Below, piece after piece: positions 52,116-63,266 of a stretch of DNA of 64,000 bases. The position numbers and the translations under genes were made by a program. Under the pieces are notes generated by a model. The model saw only the letters and a list, made by a program, of their open reading frames with translations, ran no database searches and was not told the origin of the DNA. How positions within the stretch are numbered: position 1 is the stretch's first letter; the number at the start of each line of letters is the position of its first letter. The stretch comes from Cryobacterium gelidum (lineage in GTDB: Bacteria > Actinomycetota > Actinomycetes > Actinomycetales > Microbacteriaceae). The stretch is taken from assembly GCF_004403985.1 (NCBI RefSeq), contig NZ_SOHL01000013.1, positions 124,001-188,000 of the forward strand, in the 5' to 3' direction.

Positions 52116-53114
52116 TTACGGGCGGGCGTGGCCGGGGTGGCGCCAGCGCACCGCGGCGATGACGACGGCCACGAGGGCGAGCGCGGTGCCGACAATGGTC
52201 GTCAAGCCGAGTGGATGCCCCGGCGTTGGCGCGAGCAGATCCAGCGCGAGGGCGCAGACCAGCTGGCCTGCCACGATGCACAGGCCGAGCATGAGCACCC
52301 CCGTGGTGCGCACGACGAGCGCGGCCCCGGCGATGAAGATACAGCCGATGAGACCGCCGGTATAGAGCCACGGGTTGGCGGGCAGGTCGAGCGCGAAACC
52401 GACCAGCAGGCCCTGCACGAGCGCGGCGAGCACGAGGGCGATGGTCCCGGTGAGAAAGTTCAGAAAGGTCGCCGTCAGCGCGCTCTGCGCGGTGACCCGC
52501 ACCTGGCCGTTGACGGCCTGCTGCCAGCCCTGGCCGATGCCGGCGATCAGCGGCAGCCCGAGCAACCAGAGCGCATCGCTGCCGCGCAGTTCGCCGCTCA
52601 CCGTGACGGCGACGGCAATCAGGGCGAGCAGCGCACCGACGATTTTGGATGCGTGCAGCGGCCGGCGCCCGCCCGGGCCGATGCCGAAGCGGTCCATCAG
52701 CACGCCGCTCACGGTCTGGCCGGCCACAACCGCGACGGTGAACATGGCGATGCCCAGCGGCGCGGCGACGAGGCCCTGCGACAGCACGAACAGTGCGCCG
52801 GCCAGTCCGCCGGACAGGTGCCACCAGGACAGGTGTTTCGCCGAGACAGCGCGCGCGACGAGCTGAAGGCCGCGGCGTCCACGGCGGAACACGATCAAGC
52901 CGAGGCTGAGAATGATCAGGCCGGAGCCGAAGGAGATGACGGCGGCGGTGAATCCGTTGCCGATTTGATGCCCGAGTTCGCCGTTCACCCGTGATTGCAC
53001 GGCGTACAGCGCGCCGATCAACACCGAGACGATGAGGGCCAGCCAGACCGGGGCCGCGGATGCCGCGAGCGCGGCCGACGCATCCGTGCGGGTGCGTGCT
53101 CGGGGCTGGGTCAC
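52116..53114 (-). CDS. DMT-superfamily transporter, YdcZ (DUF606) type
   Basis: 332 residues with about ten membrane helices in two repeated halves. VLIGALYAVQSRVNGELGHQIGNGFTAAVISFGSGLIIL opens the first half, and AGIGQGWQQAVNGQVRVTAQSALTATFLNFLTGTIALVLA opens the second; the N-G motif after each first helix is characteristic of DUF606. A fused double-length form. Substrate unknown. Convergent with the nitroreductase gene (13 bp between stops). Confidence 0.9.
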   Translation of the reverse strand: MTQPRARTRTDASAALAASAAPVWLALIVSVLIGALYAVQSRVNGELGHQIGNGFTAAVISFGSGLIILSLGLIVFRRGRRGLQLVARAVSAKHLSWWHLSGGLAGALFVLSQGLVAAPLGIAMFTVAVVAGQTVSGVLMDRFGIGPGGRRPLHASKIVGALLALIAVAVTVSGELRGSDALWLLGLPLIAGIGQGWQQAVNGQVRVTAQSALTATFLNFLTGTIALVLAALVQGLLVGFALDLPANPWLYTGGLIGCIFIAGAALVVRTTGVLMLGLCIVAGQLVCALALDLLAPTPGHPLGLTTIVGTALALVAVVIAAVRWRHPGHARP

Positions 53115-53223
53115 GTAGTAATACTACGAGACAGCCGTGCTCGGCGCGTCGACAGGGGTTGCTGGCGGGCTCCCCGGGCTACGGTATGTACAGCCCGGGC
53201 TTGTGCTGGGCTGCTGGGGCTTC

Positions 53224-53274
53224 GGCGTGGGCGCAGGTTCGGTGTGGGCGCAGGTTCGGTGTGGGCGCAGGTTC
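53224..53274 (+). repeat. Tandem repeat, 3 x 17 bp (GGTGTGGGCGCAGGTTC)
   Basis: Two perfect copies and one with a single change lie in the 222-bp gap between the transporter and ABC-F genes. No coding role is evident. Confidence 0.9.
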
Positions 53275-53336
53275 TCGTGCGCCGGGCAGGCCAGCCCGCG
53301 CCCAGCCCACTCGGGGTAGTGGCCAGGGCGCGGCCG

Positions 53337-54932
53337 CTACGCGGCGCGCATTTCGATTTCGCCGGGGACTGCTCCCTCGCTGCCGAAGACGAGGCGGCGA
53401 TTGGCGATTTTGTCGGTGAAGAAACGGTCGTGGCTGACGACCACGACGGCGCCCGGGAAGTGCACGAGGGCGCGTTCCATCACCTGGGTGCTCGACATGT
53501 CGAGGTGATTGGTCGGTTCGTCGAGCAATAGCACCGAGGCGCCGGAGAGCAGGCACTGGGCCATGGCGACGCGGGCGCGCTGGCCGCCTGACAGGTTGCC
53601 GATCTTCTGTTTCAGGTCGGCCTCGCTGAACTGGAACATGGTCAAAAAGCGGTTGACCGATTTCTTGGTCGCGGTGAGGGCGAGGCTGCCGGGCATGGCG
53701 TTGACGGCGTGACTGACGGTGTCGCTCTCGTCGAGTTCGGCGAGGATCTGGTTGTACGAGACGACGCCGGCGCCACTGGCCCAGGCGACGTCGCCGTGGT
53801 CGGCCGTCTCCTCGCCCGTGAGTACGCGCAGCAGGGTGGTTTTGCCGCTGCCATTGCTGCCGAGCACGACGATGCGGTTGCCACGCCGTACCTCAAAGCT
53901 GAGGTTCGCGAACAACACCTTGTCGCCGTAGCTCTTGGCGAGGCCGTCGACCCGGCAGAGCACATCCTTCACGTGCAGGTTTCCGTAGATCTCGGTGATG
54001 ATCTGGTCGACCGGGCGCGGCGTCCGCGACTTCTTGATGTGCGCGAGCTGGTTGCCGAGCTGGCGGCTCTCGGCTTTGGCGGCCTCGCGGCGGTCGGCGA
54101 TGCCCTCGGCTTCGAAGGCGAGCAGCTCGGATTCGTGCACAAACTGCGCCTCGAGGGTCTTAAGCCGAAACTGCTTCTGCACGATGTATTCACCGAAGTT
54201 GCCGGGATATTCGTGCAGGTGAAAATTCTCGACCTCGATGATGCGGGTGACGACGGCGTCGAGAAACTTGCGGTCGTGCGAGACAACGATGGCAGCGCCC
54301 TTGAAGCTCTTGAACCAGGCTTCGAGCCACTCGACGCCGGCCACGTCGAGATAGTTGGTGGGCTCGTCGAGCAGCAGCACGTCGGGGGCCTCGAGCACGA
54401 TCTTGGCCAGGGCTGCACGGTTGCGCCAACCGCCGGAAAGCTCATCGATGGCACAGACTCGGTGTGCCTCGTTGAATCCGAGGGTGGTCAGGGCGGTGTC
54501 GATGTGGCGTTTGTAATCCCAACCGTCGAGCCGGTCCATCTCTTCGAATAGCTCGCCCTGGCGACTGATCAGCCGGTCCAGCTCGACGCTGGCCGAGGAA
54601 TCGAGGGCAATCGCCGCGTCGATTGCGGCGAGTTCGGCCTCGACCGCCTTCACGGCCACGAACAGCGCGTCGAGTACCTCGGTAATGGTCAGCTCGCCAT
54701 TGAGCTCGGAGAACTGGGAGAAGTAGCCGACGGTGATTCCCTCGTCGAGGGTGACCTCACCGGTGTCGGGCGAGACCTGATCGAGGATCAGTTTGAGAAT
54801 GGTGGACTTGCCGGAGCCGTTCTTGCCGATCAGACCGACGCGGTCGCCGGGTTCGAGACGAAAGAACGCTTCGCGCAGAATCTGTGTGTTCTCCAAGCGA
54901 ATACTGACGTCGTTCAGCCGGATCAGGCTCAT
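53337..54932 (-). CDS. ABC-F family ATPase
   Basis: 531 residues from ATG 54932. Two ATPase domains without membrane segments: Walker A GKNGSGKST and GSNGSGKTT, signatures LSGGWRNRA and LSGGQRARV, Walker B LLLDEPTN twice. The linker between them (ERFRLKTLEAQFVHESELLAFEAEGIADRREAAKAESRQL-type, charged and helical) inserts at the ribosomal E site in this family. Probably a translation factor of the Ettan/Uup kind; antibiotic protection cannot be judged. No attenuator was recognised upstream. Confidence 0.93.
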   Translation of the reverse strand: MSLIRLNDVSIRLENTQILREAFFRLEPGDRVGLIGKNGSGKSTILKLILDQVSPDTGEVTLDEGITVGYFSQFSELNGELTITEVLDALFVAVKAVEAELAAIDAAIALDSSASVELDRLISRQGELFEEMDRLDGWDYKRHIDTALTTLGFNEAHRVCAIDELSGGWRNRAALAKIVLEAPDVLLLDEPTNYLDVAGVEWLEAWFKSFKGAAIVVSHDRKFLDAVVTRIIEVENFHLHEYPGNFGEYIVQKQFRLKTLEAQFVHESELLAFEAEGIADRREAAKAESRQLGNQLAHIKKSRTPRPVDQIITEIYGNLHVKDVLCRVDGLAKSYGDKVLFANLSFEVRRGNRIVVLGSNGSGKTTLLRVLTGEETADHGDVAWASGAGVVSYNQILAELDESDTVSHAVNAMPGSLALTATKKSVNRFLTMFQFSEADLKQKIGNLSGGQRARVAMAQCLLSGASVLLLDEPTNHLDMSSTQVMERALVHFPGAVVVVSHDRFFTDKIANRRLVFGSEGAVPGEIEMRAA

Positions 54933-55167
54933 GCGTGTGCGTCCTCTCATTGCGCGCCCCCGCGCGTGAGCGGGCAGCCGCTCGTACAATCCCAGCCTTC
55001 AGTCTACGTCTCGGACCCGCTGGGCAGCCCGCGCCCGTTTTCGATGGTGGTTAGACGGCACGTGTTCGGAACCGGCCCACGTGTGCAGCGAACACCCGCG
55101 CATCTAGCGGATGCCAGGACGCGGGCAGAGAGAGACCCCCTGGATTCCGTTCGGGAGCAGGGGGTCG

Positions 55168-55243
55168 TGGGGCCGGCCACGGGACTTGAACCCGTAACCC
55201 CCACTTTACAAGAGTGGTGCGCTACCAATTGCGCCAGGCCGGC
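55168..55243 (-). tRNA. tRNA-Thr (anticodon TGT)
   Basis: Cloverleaf on the minus strand: acceptor GCCGGCC/GGCCGGC, D stem GCGC/GCGC, anticodon stem CCACT/AGTGG with loop CTTGTAA (TGT, reads ACA), T arm ACGGG-TTCAAGT-CCCGT, and encoded CCA at 55168-55170. Confidence 0.94.
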
Positions 55244-55381
55244 ATGAGGCACGCGGGCCTCAGGAGACCATCCTAAATCATTTCCAAGCCCTCGCCGCCA
55301 CCGCCGCCGGCGCCGCCGGCGGCGGCGCGGATGCGCGCGGCACGAGGCGGCGCATCCGCTTCAGCGAGCTACCGGTGCCAG

Positions 55382-56299
55382 CTACGGGGCCGGCGTCGCG
55401 GGGGTGGGCGTCGACGTCGACGTGGAGTAGGTCTCGCCGAGGGCCTGCTGCACGAAGGACGCGAACTCCTTCGGGTCGTCGAACGAGCCGGTGTACGGTT
55501 TGCCATTGACCAGGATGGTGGGCGTTCCGATGATGGACTCAATCGAGGAGTTGGGGATCGGGCCGGCAGTCGAGCGGTCGGTGGCTGCCTCGACCCACGA
55601 CTCGTACGTGCCGTCGTCGATGCAGGAGTTGATGCTGGACAGCGCTTCGCTCACGCCGGAATCCGTAACGACATTCTTGAGCTCGTCGTTGCTGCGGCCG
55701 GGCGAGGTCTCCTTCGGCTGATCAACGAACAGGGCGGAGCTGAAGGCAAAGAAATCGTCGGGCGAGTAGTTGGCAACGCAGGCCGACGCGTTCGCAGCCC
55801 GCAGGGAGTACTTGGTGCCGGCGGACTTGTTCGCAAGAATGGCGATCGGGTGGATTTCAACGGTCGCCGCACCGGAGTCAACCCACTGGGCGATCTGCTC
55901 GGTGTTGGCGTCTTCGAAGTCGGCGCAGAGCGGACACAGGTAGTCGACGTACAGGCGGATGTTCGCGACGGCACCGGTGGGATCAGCTTCGGACGGCCGC
56001 GGATTGGCGTCGGGCTGCAGCGCGGGCGTTCGGGCGGTGACCAAACCCTCGCCGATGAGCGCACCGTCACTGGCCATATTTTTGGGGCCGGGACCGGCCG
56101 GTTTGATCGAGTTCACAATAACAAGGGCGACCAGAACGACAATGGCGACGGCAGCGATTGCCATGCCGCCCTGCAGAAAGACCTTGTTGCGGCGGTCCTT
56201 CTTCTTTTGGCTGACTCGAAGCTCCTTGGCCTTCACCCGGGCGGCGTCGCGCCGGCGGCTCCTGGAAGGGCTACTGTCGCTGGGTCCGCCAATAGGCAT
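55382..56299 (-). CDS. Membrane-anchored DsbA-like thiol oxidoreductase
   Basis: 305 residues from ATG 56299; ATG 56332 is an alternative with a better ribosome site (AAGGG) and both give the same mature domain. Basic N-terminus, one membrane helix (MAIAAVAIVVLVALVIVNSI), then an extracytoplasmic DsbA-like thioredoxin fold: RLYVDYLCPLCADFEDANTEQIAQW with active-site CPLC, a helical insertion holding two more Cys (SACVANY, NSCIDDG) and the cis-Pro segment IIGTPTILVNGKPYTG. It should oxidise or isomerise disulfides in exported proteins. The region 55244-55381 is GC-repeat-rich. Confidence 0.9.
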   Translation of the reverse strand: MPIGGPSDSSPSRSRRRDAARVKAKELRVSQKKKDRRNKVFLQGGMAIAAVAIVVLVALVIVNSIKPAGPGPKNMASDGALIGEGLVTARTPALQPDANPRPSEADPTGAVANIRLYVDYLCPLCADFEDANTEQIAQWVDSGAATVEIHPIAILANKSAGTKYSLRAANASACVANYSPDDFFAFSSALFVDQPKETSPGRSNDELKNVVTDSGVSEALSSINSCIDDGTYESWVEAATDRSTAGPIPNSSIESIIGTPTILVNGKPYTGSFDDPKEFASFVQQALGETYSTSTSTPTPATPAP

Positions 56300-56523
56300 A
56301 AAAAATCGCTTTCGAGAAGTGGAGGCGCGCATGAACGCACCCTTGAAATAGTAGATGCCCTGACTGTGAAACGACCAAACGGGGGGGCACGCTGACGACC
56401 AAGCCGGGCACCCGTCGTGTAATAATAGGGCGGTCGGGTACTGACTCCGGTCGGCGAACGGCGCATAAATCCTATTCACAACGGATCGTCCGGCACGTTC
56501 CTGCCGGTGAAGGAGTAATAATC

Positions 56524-57621
<1,098 letters not shown>

Positions 57622-57632
57622 TCGGTTTTCTG

Positions 57633-57667
57633 AACGGCTGGAGGGATTCGCGTCCTCCAGCCGTTTT
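57633..57667 (+). terminator. Terminator of the MsiK/UgpC gene
   Basis: Perfect 12-bp stem AACGGCTGGAGG / CCTCCAGCCGTT with a 9-nt loop, followed by TTCTC. Confidence 0.85.
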
Positions 57668-57676
57668 CTCGTCAGT

Positions 57677-57682
57677 TAGGGT
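57677..57682 (+). promoter_or_regulatory. -10 box of the DUF4032 gene (leaderless)
   Basis: TAGGGT, 6 nt before ATG 57689, with no ribosome site. Confidence 0.55.
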
Positions 57683-57688
57683 CAAATT

Positions 57689-59008
57689 ATGAGCGGTTCC
57701 CTCAACATCATCGCGGCCACGGCCGACCCGGCCCTACTCGACTTGCCGTGGCAGTTGCCCCTCGATGCCTGGCCGAACGAAAACATCGCCTCGCTGCCCA
57801 AGGGCATCTCCCGCCACCTCGTGCGGTTCGCGCACCTGAGCGGGCGGGTGGTCGCCATCAAGGAGACCACGAGCGAGATGGCCTCGCGCGAATACGACAT
57901 GCTCCGAACCCTGGCCAACCTCGAAATTCCCTGCGTCGAGCCGGTCGCCGTGATCACGAACAGAACGGACGCCGACCTCGATCCGCTCAATTCGGTTCTG
58001 GTCACCCGTCACCTGAAGTTCTCCCTCCCCTACCGCGCCCTGTATTCGCATGCCCTGCGCCCGGACACGGCCACCCGGCTGGTCGACGCCCTCGCTGTGC
58101 TCCTGGTGCGGCTGCATATGATTGGATTCTTCTGGGGCGACGTCTCACTCTCGAACACGCTGTTCCGGCGCGACGCCGGCGCGTTCGCCGCCTATCTCGT
58201 CGATGCCGAGACCGGGCAGTTGTACTCCGGCGGGCTCTCGAACGGGCAGCGCGAGAACGACCTCGAGATTGCCCGGGTCAACATCGCCGGCGAACTCATG
58301 GACCTTGAAGCCGGCGGCCGCGTTGCCGACGAGCTCGACCCGATTCGGGTCAGTAACGGTATCGTCGCCGCCTACCGCCTGCTCTGGAAGGAACTCACCG
58401 GCTCGGAATCGTTCTCGAACTCGGAGCGTTGGCGCATCACGCAACGGGTGGAACGTCTCAACGACCTCGGCTTCGATATCGAGGAACTCGCGATCAAGAC
58501 CGACAGCGCTGGCAGCAAGGTGCACATTCAGCCGAAGGTCGTCGATGCCGGGCATCATCAGCGTCGGCTGCTGCGCATGACCGGGCTCGACGCCGAAGAG
58601 AACCAGGCACGCCGGCTGCTGAACGACCTCGACTCCTACCGCGCGGCCTACGGCGACCCCGGTGCGGACGAGGAGATGGTGGCGCACGAGTGGCTCGTGC
58701 GGGTGTTCGAGCCGGTGGTGCGGGCAATTCCCGAAGATCTACGAGGCAAGCTCGAGCGGGCACAGGTGTTTCACCAGCTGCTCGATCACCGCTGGTTTAT
58801 GGCGCAGAACCAGTCGCGGGACATTCCGCTCGCCGAAGCCGTGACGAGCTATGTGCAGGACGTGCTGCGGCACCGCCGCGACGAGGCGACCGTGATCGAT
58901 CCGCTTACCGGCGCCATCACGCTGCCAATTCGCACGCAGCTGGACGACGACACCGGCGCGGACCCCGACGATGCCGACGATGCCGACGACTGGATGCTCA
59001 AGGTTTAG
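57689..59008 (+). CDS. DUF4032 protein with kinase-like fold
   Basis: 439 residues. Residues 40-180 look like a small protein-kinase-like lobe: AIKETTSEMASREYDMLRTLANLEIPCVEPVAVI has a VAIK-type Lys, GFFWGDVSLSNTLFRR matches a catalytic loop (Asp, Asn) and AYLVDAETG a DFG-like Asp. The remainder (DUF4032) contains VHIQPKVVDAGHHQRRLLRMTG. It ends in a short Asp/Ala acidic tail and DDWMLKV. Target unknown; some relatives are annotated as lipopolysaccharide kinase-like. Confidence 0.88.
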   Translation: MSGSLNIIAATADPALLDLPWQLPLDAWPNENIASLPKGISRHLVRFAHLSGRVVAIKETTSEMASREYDMLRTLANLEIPCVEPVAVITNRTDADLDPLNSVLVTRHLKFSLPYRALYSHALRPDTATRLVDALAVLLVRLHMIGFFWGDVSLSNTLFRRDAGAFAAYLVDAETGQLYSGGLSNGQRENDLEIARVNIAGELMDLEAGGRVADELDPIRVSNGIVAAYRLLWKELTGSESFSNSERWRITQRVERLNDLGFDIEELAIKTDSAGSKVHIQPKVVDAGHHQRRLLRMTGLDAEENQARRLLNDLDSYRAAYGDPGADEEMVAHEWLVRVFEPVVRAIPEDLRGKLERAQVFHQLLDHRWFMAQNQSRDIPLAEAVTSYVQDVLRHRRDEATVIDPLTGAITLPIRTQLDDDTGADPDDADDADDWMLKV

Positions 59009-59050
59009 CCCTCGTCGGGCACGGCGGTGCTTCCCGGCCCAAACCCGGCC

Positions 59051-59084
59051 GATACCGGCACCGGGCTGATACCGGCACCGGGCG
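59051..59084 (+). repeat. Tandem repeat, 2 x GATACCGGCACCGGGC(T/G)
   Basis: Two 17-bp copies between the convergent DUF4032 and rlmB genes. Confidence 0.85.
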
Positions 59085-59100
59085 GCCGCTGAGCGAAACG

Positions 59101-60243
59101 TTAGAGCTTCGCGGCCTGCTTCGCAAGCTTGATTTGGGCACGGAGACGGGCTACCTCGTAGAGCGTGACACCGGCGGCGATTCCGGCATTGAGCGACTCG
59201 GTGGCGGCGCTGATTGGAATCGAGACGATCGCGTCGCAGGTCTCGGTCACGAGGCGGGACAGGCCCTTGCCCTCGCTGCCGACGACGATCACGATCGGGC
59301 GCTCGGCGAAGCCGGTGCCGAGGTCGGGCAGCGACACGTCGCCGTCGCCGTCTAGACCAAGCACAAACACACCCTGCGCCTTGAGCGCCTTGAGCGTCTG
59401 GGTGAGGTTGCTCGCCATGGCGACGGGCGTGCGGGCCGCGGCGCCGGCGCTGGTCTTCCAGGCCGAGGCGGTCACGCCGACGGAACGACGCTGCGGCACG
59501 ATGATTCCGTGGCCGCCGAACGCCGCGGTCGAACGGATGATCGCGCCCAGGTTGCGGGGGTCGGTGATGCCGTCGAGGGCCACGAACAACGGCTTGTGGC
59601 CACGGCTGATGGTGAGCTCGAGCAGCTCCATCGGATGCGCATACTCGTAGGAGGGCACCTTGAGCGCGAGTCCCTGGTGCACGGCGTCGCGGCCGGCGAG
59701 GCGGTCCAGTTCGGGGCGCATGACCTCGAGAATGGGGATGTTGCGGCTCGTCGCCATCAACAGCACCTCTTTGACCCGCTCATCCATTTCGATGCGTGCC
59801 GCGATATAGAGGGTCAGCGCGGGGATCTTCGCGCGCAGCGCCTCCAGCACCGAGTTACGACCGGTGACAATTTCGTGCTCGTCGATCTGCTTGGCCCGAC
59901 GCGTCGAGGATCCGCCGCCCCCGGTGTTGCCGGTGCCGCGCTGGGGCGCACCCTGCGAGGCGCCGCGGGCGCCACCACGAGCTGCTCCGGCGGGGCCGCC
60001 GCGGGCGCCACCACGGTTGCTGGTCGCATCCGCTGCCGGGCGAGAGTTGAAGCCGCCGGCCGCGGTGAAACGATCGGCGGCCGCCTTGCGCTTGCCGGCG
60101 GGGTGGTACGGACGGTCTTCGGCCTTGGGCGTGGGCTTCTTGCCCTCGAGTGCCTGACGGCCCTGGCCGCCAGAGCCGACCTGGGCTCCACGGCTGCCCT
60201 TACGCACCGATCCGGTGCGCGATTTGCGGTCTAAGTTCTTCAT
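59101..60243 (-). CDS. rlmB: 23S rRNA (guanosine-2'-O)-methyltransferase RlmB/TrmH family
   Basis: 380 residues. Residues 1-125 are Arg/Gly/Lys-rich and probably disordered (RNA contact). The substrate-binding domain (VTGRNSVLEALRAKIPALTLYIA) and SPOUT methyltransferase core follow: LFVALDGITDPRNLGAIIRSTAAFGGHGIIVP, VVGSEGKGLSRLVTETCD and VSIPISAATESLNAGIAAGVTLYEV, the knot motifs that bind AdoMet. The start overlaps the cysS stop by one base (TGATG). Operon order from carD: ispDF-cysS-rlmB. Confidence 0.95.
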   Translation of the reverse strand: MKNLDRKSRTGSVRKGSRGAQVGSGGQGRQALEGKKPTPKAEDRPYHPAGKRKAAADRFTAAGGFNSRPAADATSNRGGARGGPAGAARGGARGASQGAPQRGTGNTGGGGSSTRRAKQIDEHEIVTGRNSVLEALRAKIPALTLYIAARIEMDERVKEVLLMATSRNIPILEVMRPELDRLAGRDAVHQGLALKVPSYEYAHPMELLELTISRGHKPLFVALDGITDPRNLGAIIRSTAAFGGHGIIVPQRRSVGVTASAWKTSAGAAARTPVAMASNLTQTLKALKAQGVFVLGLDGDGDVSLPDLGTGFAERPIVIVVGSEGKGLSRLVTETCDAIVSIPISAATESLNAGIAAGVTLYEVARLRAQIKLAKQAAKL

Positions 60244-61658
60244 CAGTCAAAGCTCCAATGGGCACCCGACGGGGTGTCTTCGATGGTAATTCCGGCGGCG
60301 ACGAGTTCGTCCCGGATTCGGTCTGCGGCCGCATAGTCGCGGTTTTCCCTGGCAAGGTTGCGGTCGCCGAGCAGCCGCTCGACCAACGCGCTCAGGGCCA
60401 CCATGGCCGGTTCGTCCGTCGCCACGGCCCAGCCGGGCGACAAAGGATTGATTCCCAGCACTTCGCTCATCGCCAGTACTGCACTGCGAGCGGATGCTGC
60501 CGCATGCAGGTCTTCGGCATCCAGCGCGGCGTTGCCGGCGCGCACGGTGTCGTGAAGCACGCCGAGGGCCTGCGGAACGGCCAGGTCGTCGTCCATCGCT
60601 GCGGCGAAATCATCCGGCACGATTTCGACCCCGCTCCCGGCGAACCGGGTGCCGGCGAGCCGGCGGTCGGCACGGTCGAGAAAACTTTCGACGCGTTCCA
60701 AGGCCGCTTCGGCCTCGGCCAACGACCCGTCGTTGTAGTCGATGGTCGATCGGTAGTGGGCGGCACCGAGAAAATAGCGCACGACGATGGCGCGGGCCTG
60801 GCCGAGCAGTTCGACCGCGAAGACCGAGTTGCCAAGCGACTTGGACATCTTCTGCCCGTTCACGTTGACCAGGCCGTTGTGCACCCAGTAGTTCGCGAAG
60901 TCATTACCGGCCGCGTTCGACTGGGCGAGCTCGTTCTCGTGGTGCGGAAAGCGCAGGTCGAGGCCGCCGCCGTGAATGTCGAAGTGGTCGCCGAGGTAGC
61001 GCGCGGCCATGGCCGAGCACTCGATGTGCCAGCCGGGGCGGCCCTGGCCCCACGGCGACGCCCAGGCGGCCGAGGTCGGTTCTCCGGCCTTGTAGCCCTT
61101 CCACAGGGCGAAGTCGCGCACGTCACGCTTGGCGCGCGGGGAGGCATCCGTGGCCGCCTCCATATTGCCGCGCGACTGATGGGTGAGGGCACCGTAGGCC
61201 CCCCAGCTCGCGCTGTCGAAGTAGACGTCCCCGGACTGGTCGGGAGCGGCGTAGGCGTGGCCACGCTCGATCAGCGTGCTGATGAGGGTCTGCATCTCGG
61301 TGATACTCGCGGTCGCGCGCGGCTCGTAGGTGGGGGCGAGAATGCCGAGGCGCTGATAGCCCGCGGTGAACTCGAGCTCGAAGCGGTAGGCGAGGGCCCA
61401 CCACTGCTCATTCGAGCCCTGCGCGTTGATCAAAATTTTGTCGTCGATGTCGGTAACGTTGCGCACGAAGGTGACGTTCATGCCGCGGTAGCTGAGCCAG
61501 CGGCGCAGCTGGTCGTAGACCAGAGCGCTGCGCAGGTGGCCGATGTGCGGGCTGGACTGCACGGTGGGTCCGCACACGTACATCGAAACCTGACCCGCTT
61601 CGAGGGGGACAAAGTCACGCAAGGCCTGCGCCTTCGAATCGTACAATTGCATGGTCAC
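60243..61658 (-). CDS. cysS: Cysteinyl-tRNA synthetase
   Basis: 471 residues. Class I synthetase: zinc/substrate Cys in [19 protein letters not shown] (HIGH-type signature), [35 protein letters not shown], and KMSKSLGNS as the KMSKS loop. The C-terminal DALR domain follows. The start overlaps the ispDF stop by 4 nt. It is coupled both upstream and downstream. Confidence 0.97.
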   Translation of the reverse strand: MTMQLYDSKAQALRDFVPLEAGQVSMYVCGPTVQSSPHIGHLRSALVYDQLRRWLSYRGMNVTFVRNVTDIDDKILINAQGSNEQWWALAYRFELEFTAGYQRLGILAPTYEPRATASITEMQTLISTLIERGHAYAAPDQSGDVYFDSASWGAYGALTHQSRGNMEAATDASPRAKRDVRDFALWKGYKAGEPTSAAWASPWGQGRPGWHIECSAMAARYLGDHFDIHGGGLDLRFPHHENELAQSNAAGNDFANYWVHNGLVNVNGQKMSKSLGNSVFAVELLGQARAIVVRYFLGAAHYRSTIDYNDGSLAEAEAALERVESFLDRADRRLAGTRFAGSGVEIVPDDFAAAMDDDLAVPQALGVLHDTVRAGNAALDAEDLHAAASARSAVLAMSEVLGINPLSPGWAVATDEPAMVALSALVERLLGDRNLARENRDYAAADRIRDELVAAGITIEDTPSGAHWSFD

Positions 61659-63145
61659 GCCTCCCAGTTTAGGTCAGGGGTCTGACCCGGCTCGGGCGTG
61701 CGTGCAGGCGCGGTCGGCTGAACCGCGGGAGGGGCGGGGTAGAGCAGTGCTGTCGCCGTCGCTGCCACCCCCTCGCCGCGGCCGGTGAAGCCGAGCGCGT
61801 CCGTCGTGGTTGCGGAAATATTGACCGGAGCCGAGAGGATGCCGGCGAGTCGCGTTTCGGCTTCGCCCCGACGCGGGGTGAATCGGGGGCGGTTGCCGAT
61901 GATCTGCACCGAGACATTGCCAACGAGGTAGCCGGCGGCGGCCACGAGGCGCACGGTTTCGGTGAGGAAGACGTCACCGTGTGCACCGCTGAACCGGGGG
62001 TCGGCCGTGCCGAAGATGCTACCGATATCACCGAGGCCGGCAGCGCCGAGCAACGCGTCGCAGATGGCGTGGGCTGCGACATCGCCATCACTGTGCCCGC
62101 TGAGGCCTCGCTCCCCCGGCCAGTAAAGGCCAGCCAGCCACAGTTCGGTCGTATTGTCGGAGGTGAAGGCGTGCACGTCGAGGCCCGTGCCGATGCGCGG
62201 AAGGAGCGCGGCTGGCGCGGCAGCTGGCCCATCACTGGCAGGCGCGTCGGCGCCGGGGCCGACCGAGGCGTCCGCGGAATGAGTGGTGGTCGCGGCTGCG
62301 TGCAGGATGACCTCAGCACGTTCGAGATCTTCGGGGGTCGTGATCTTGAAGGCGAGCGGGTGGCCGGGAATAACGTTCACCGGAAGTCCGGCGTCGGCGA
62401 CGAGGGCGGCATCGTCGGTAAGGGCTTCGAACCGGCCGTTCTGCAGGGTCCAGGCGCGGGCGTCCGCGAGCATTGCGCGGGGAAAGCCCTGCGGAGTCTG
62501 CCCGGCGGACAGCTCGGAACGGTCGACGGTGCCGAGGATGGCGCCGGAGTCTGCGACCCGCTTGATGGTGTCGACCACCGGCAGCCCCGGGATGATGCCG
62601 TGCCCGGTGGAGCGCACCGCGTCGACGACGTCGTCGCAGAGCGCGGCGGGCGTGAGGGCGCGCGCGGCGTCGTGAACGAGCACGATGTCGACGCTCGGCA
62701 GCAGTGCGTCCATGCCCAGCTCTACCGAGTCCTGGCGGGTGCGCCCGCCCGCGACGATGGTGACCGTGCGCGAAGGCACCGGGCTGCTGGTGGGAGCGGC
62801 ACCGGTCGACGTGGTGCTGGACGCGGCCGCGGCCAGCACGTCGTGCCGACGAGCAGCCTGGGCGGCGATGGCACGAGCGTCCGATACCCGGTCGCCGGGG
62901 GCGACCACGATGATCTGTACGAGCTCACGCATACCGAAGATGGTGTCCAGGGCGTGGCTGAGCAGCGGGCGCATCTGCAGCAGAACGAATGCTTTGGGTT
63001 CAGCGTTGCCGAGGCGAGTTCCACTGCCAGCGGCGACGATAATGACGGCAGCGGTGGGCGGTGCCACGTCGACCGGGAGAGCGCTGACGGGTTCGACTCC
63101 ATCGCCCGGGAGGGGCGCGGCCGGCGGCACGAGGAAATCAGTCAT
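61655..63145 (-). CDS. ispDF: Bifunctional IspD-IspF (MEP pathway)
   Basis: 496 residues. The IspD half (residues 30-280) is a cytidylyltransferase: [52 protein letters not shown]. The IspF half (about 318-475) makes the cyclodiphosphate: [11 protein letters not shown] (metal His), [33 protein letters not shown], and [26 protein letters not shown] fused order D-F is common in alphaproteobacteria and in some actinobacteria. A low-complexity spacer (about 280-315) and a Pro/Thr-rich tail are present. Overlaps cysS. Confidence 0.96.
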   Translation of the reverse strand: MTDFLVPPAAPLPGDGVEPVSALPVDVAPPTAAVIIVAAGSGTRLGNAEPKAFVLLQMRPLLSHALDTIFGMRELVQIIVVAPGDRVSDARAIAAQAARRHDVLAAAASSTTSTGAAPTSSPVPSRTVTIVAGGRTRQDSVELGMDALLPSVDIVLVHDAARALTPAALCDDVVDAVRSTGHGIIPGLPVVDTIKRVADSGAILGTVDRSELSAGQTPQGFPRAMLADARAWTLQNGRFEALTDDAALVADAGLPVNVIPGHPLAFKITTPEDLERAEVILHAAATTTHSADASVGPGADAPASDGPAAAPAALLPRIGTGLDVHAFTSDNTTELWLAGLYWPGERGLSGHSDGDVAAHAICDALLGAAGLGDIGSIFGTADPRFSGAHGDVFLTETVRLVAAAGYLVGNVSVQIIGNRPRFTPRRGEAETRLAGILSAPVNISATTTDALGFTGRGEGVAATATALLYPAPPAVQPTAPARTPEPGQTPDLNWEA

Positions 63146-63203
63146 ATCTGGAGGGTATCTATCTGCGGATCGAGCTGGACTGCACGCTGGGTATAAACAG
63201 GCA

Positions 63204-63231
63204 AGAGGCGGCGCCTCGCGGCGCCGCCTCT
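63204..63231 (-). terminator. Hairpin between carD and ispDF
   Basis: Perfect 12-bp stem AGAGGCGGCGCC / GGCGCCGCCTCT with a 4-nt loop. On the minus strand TGCCTGTTT follows. It may reduce read-through from carD into ispDF. Confidence 0.65.
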
Positions 63232-63266
63232 ACGAAGCAATGAGATGAGCTGGGTAGCTCGGCAGT

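Noticed and set aside
60150..61685. A 511-codon plus-strand frame opposite cysS
   Set aside because: Shadow of cysS; no motif and no plausible ribosome site.
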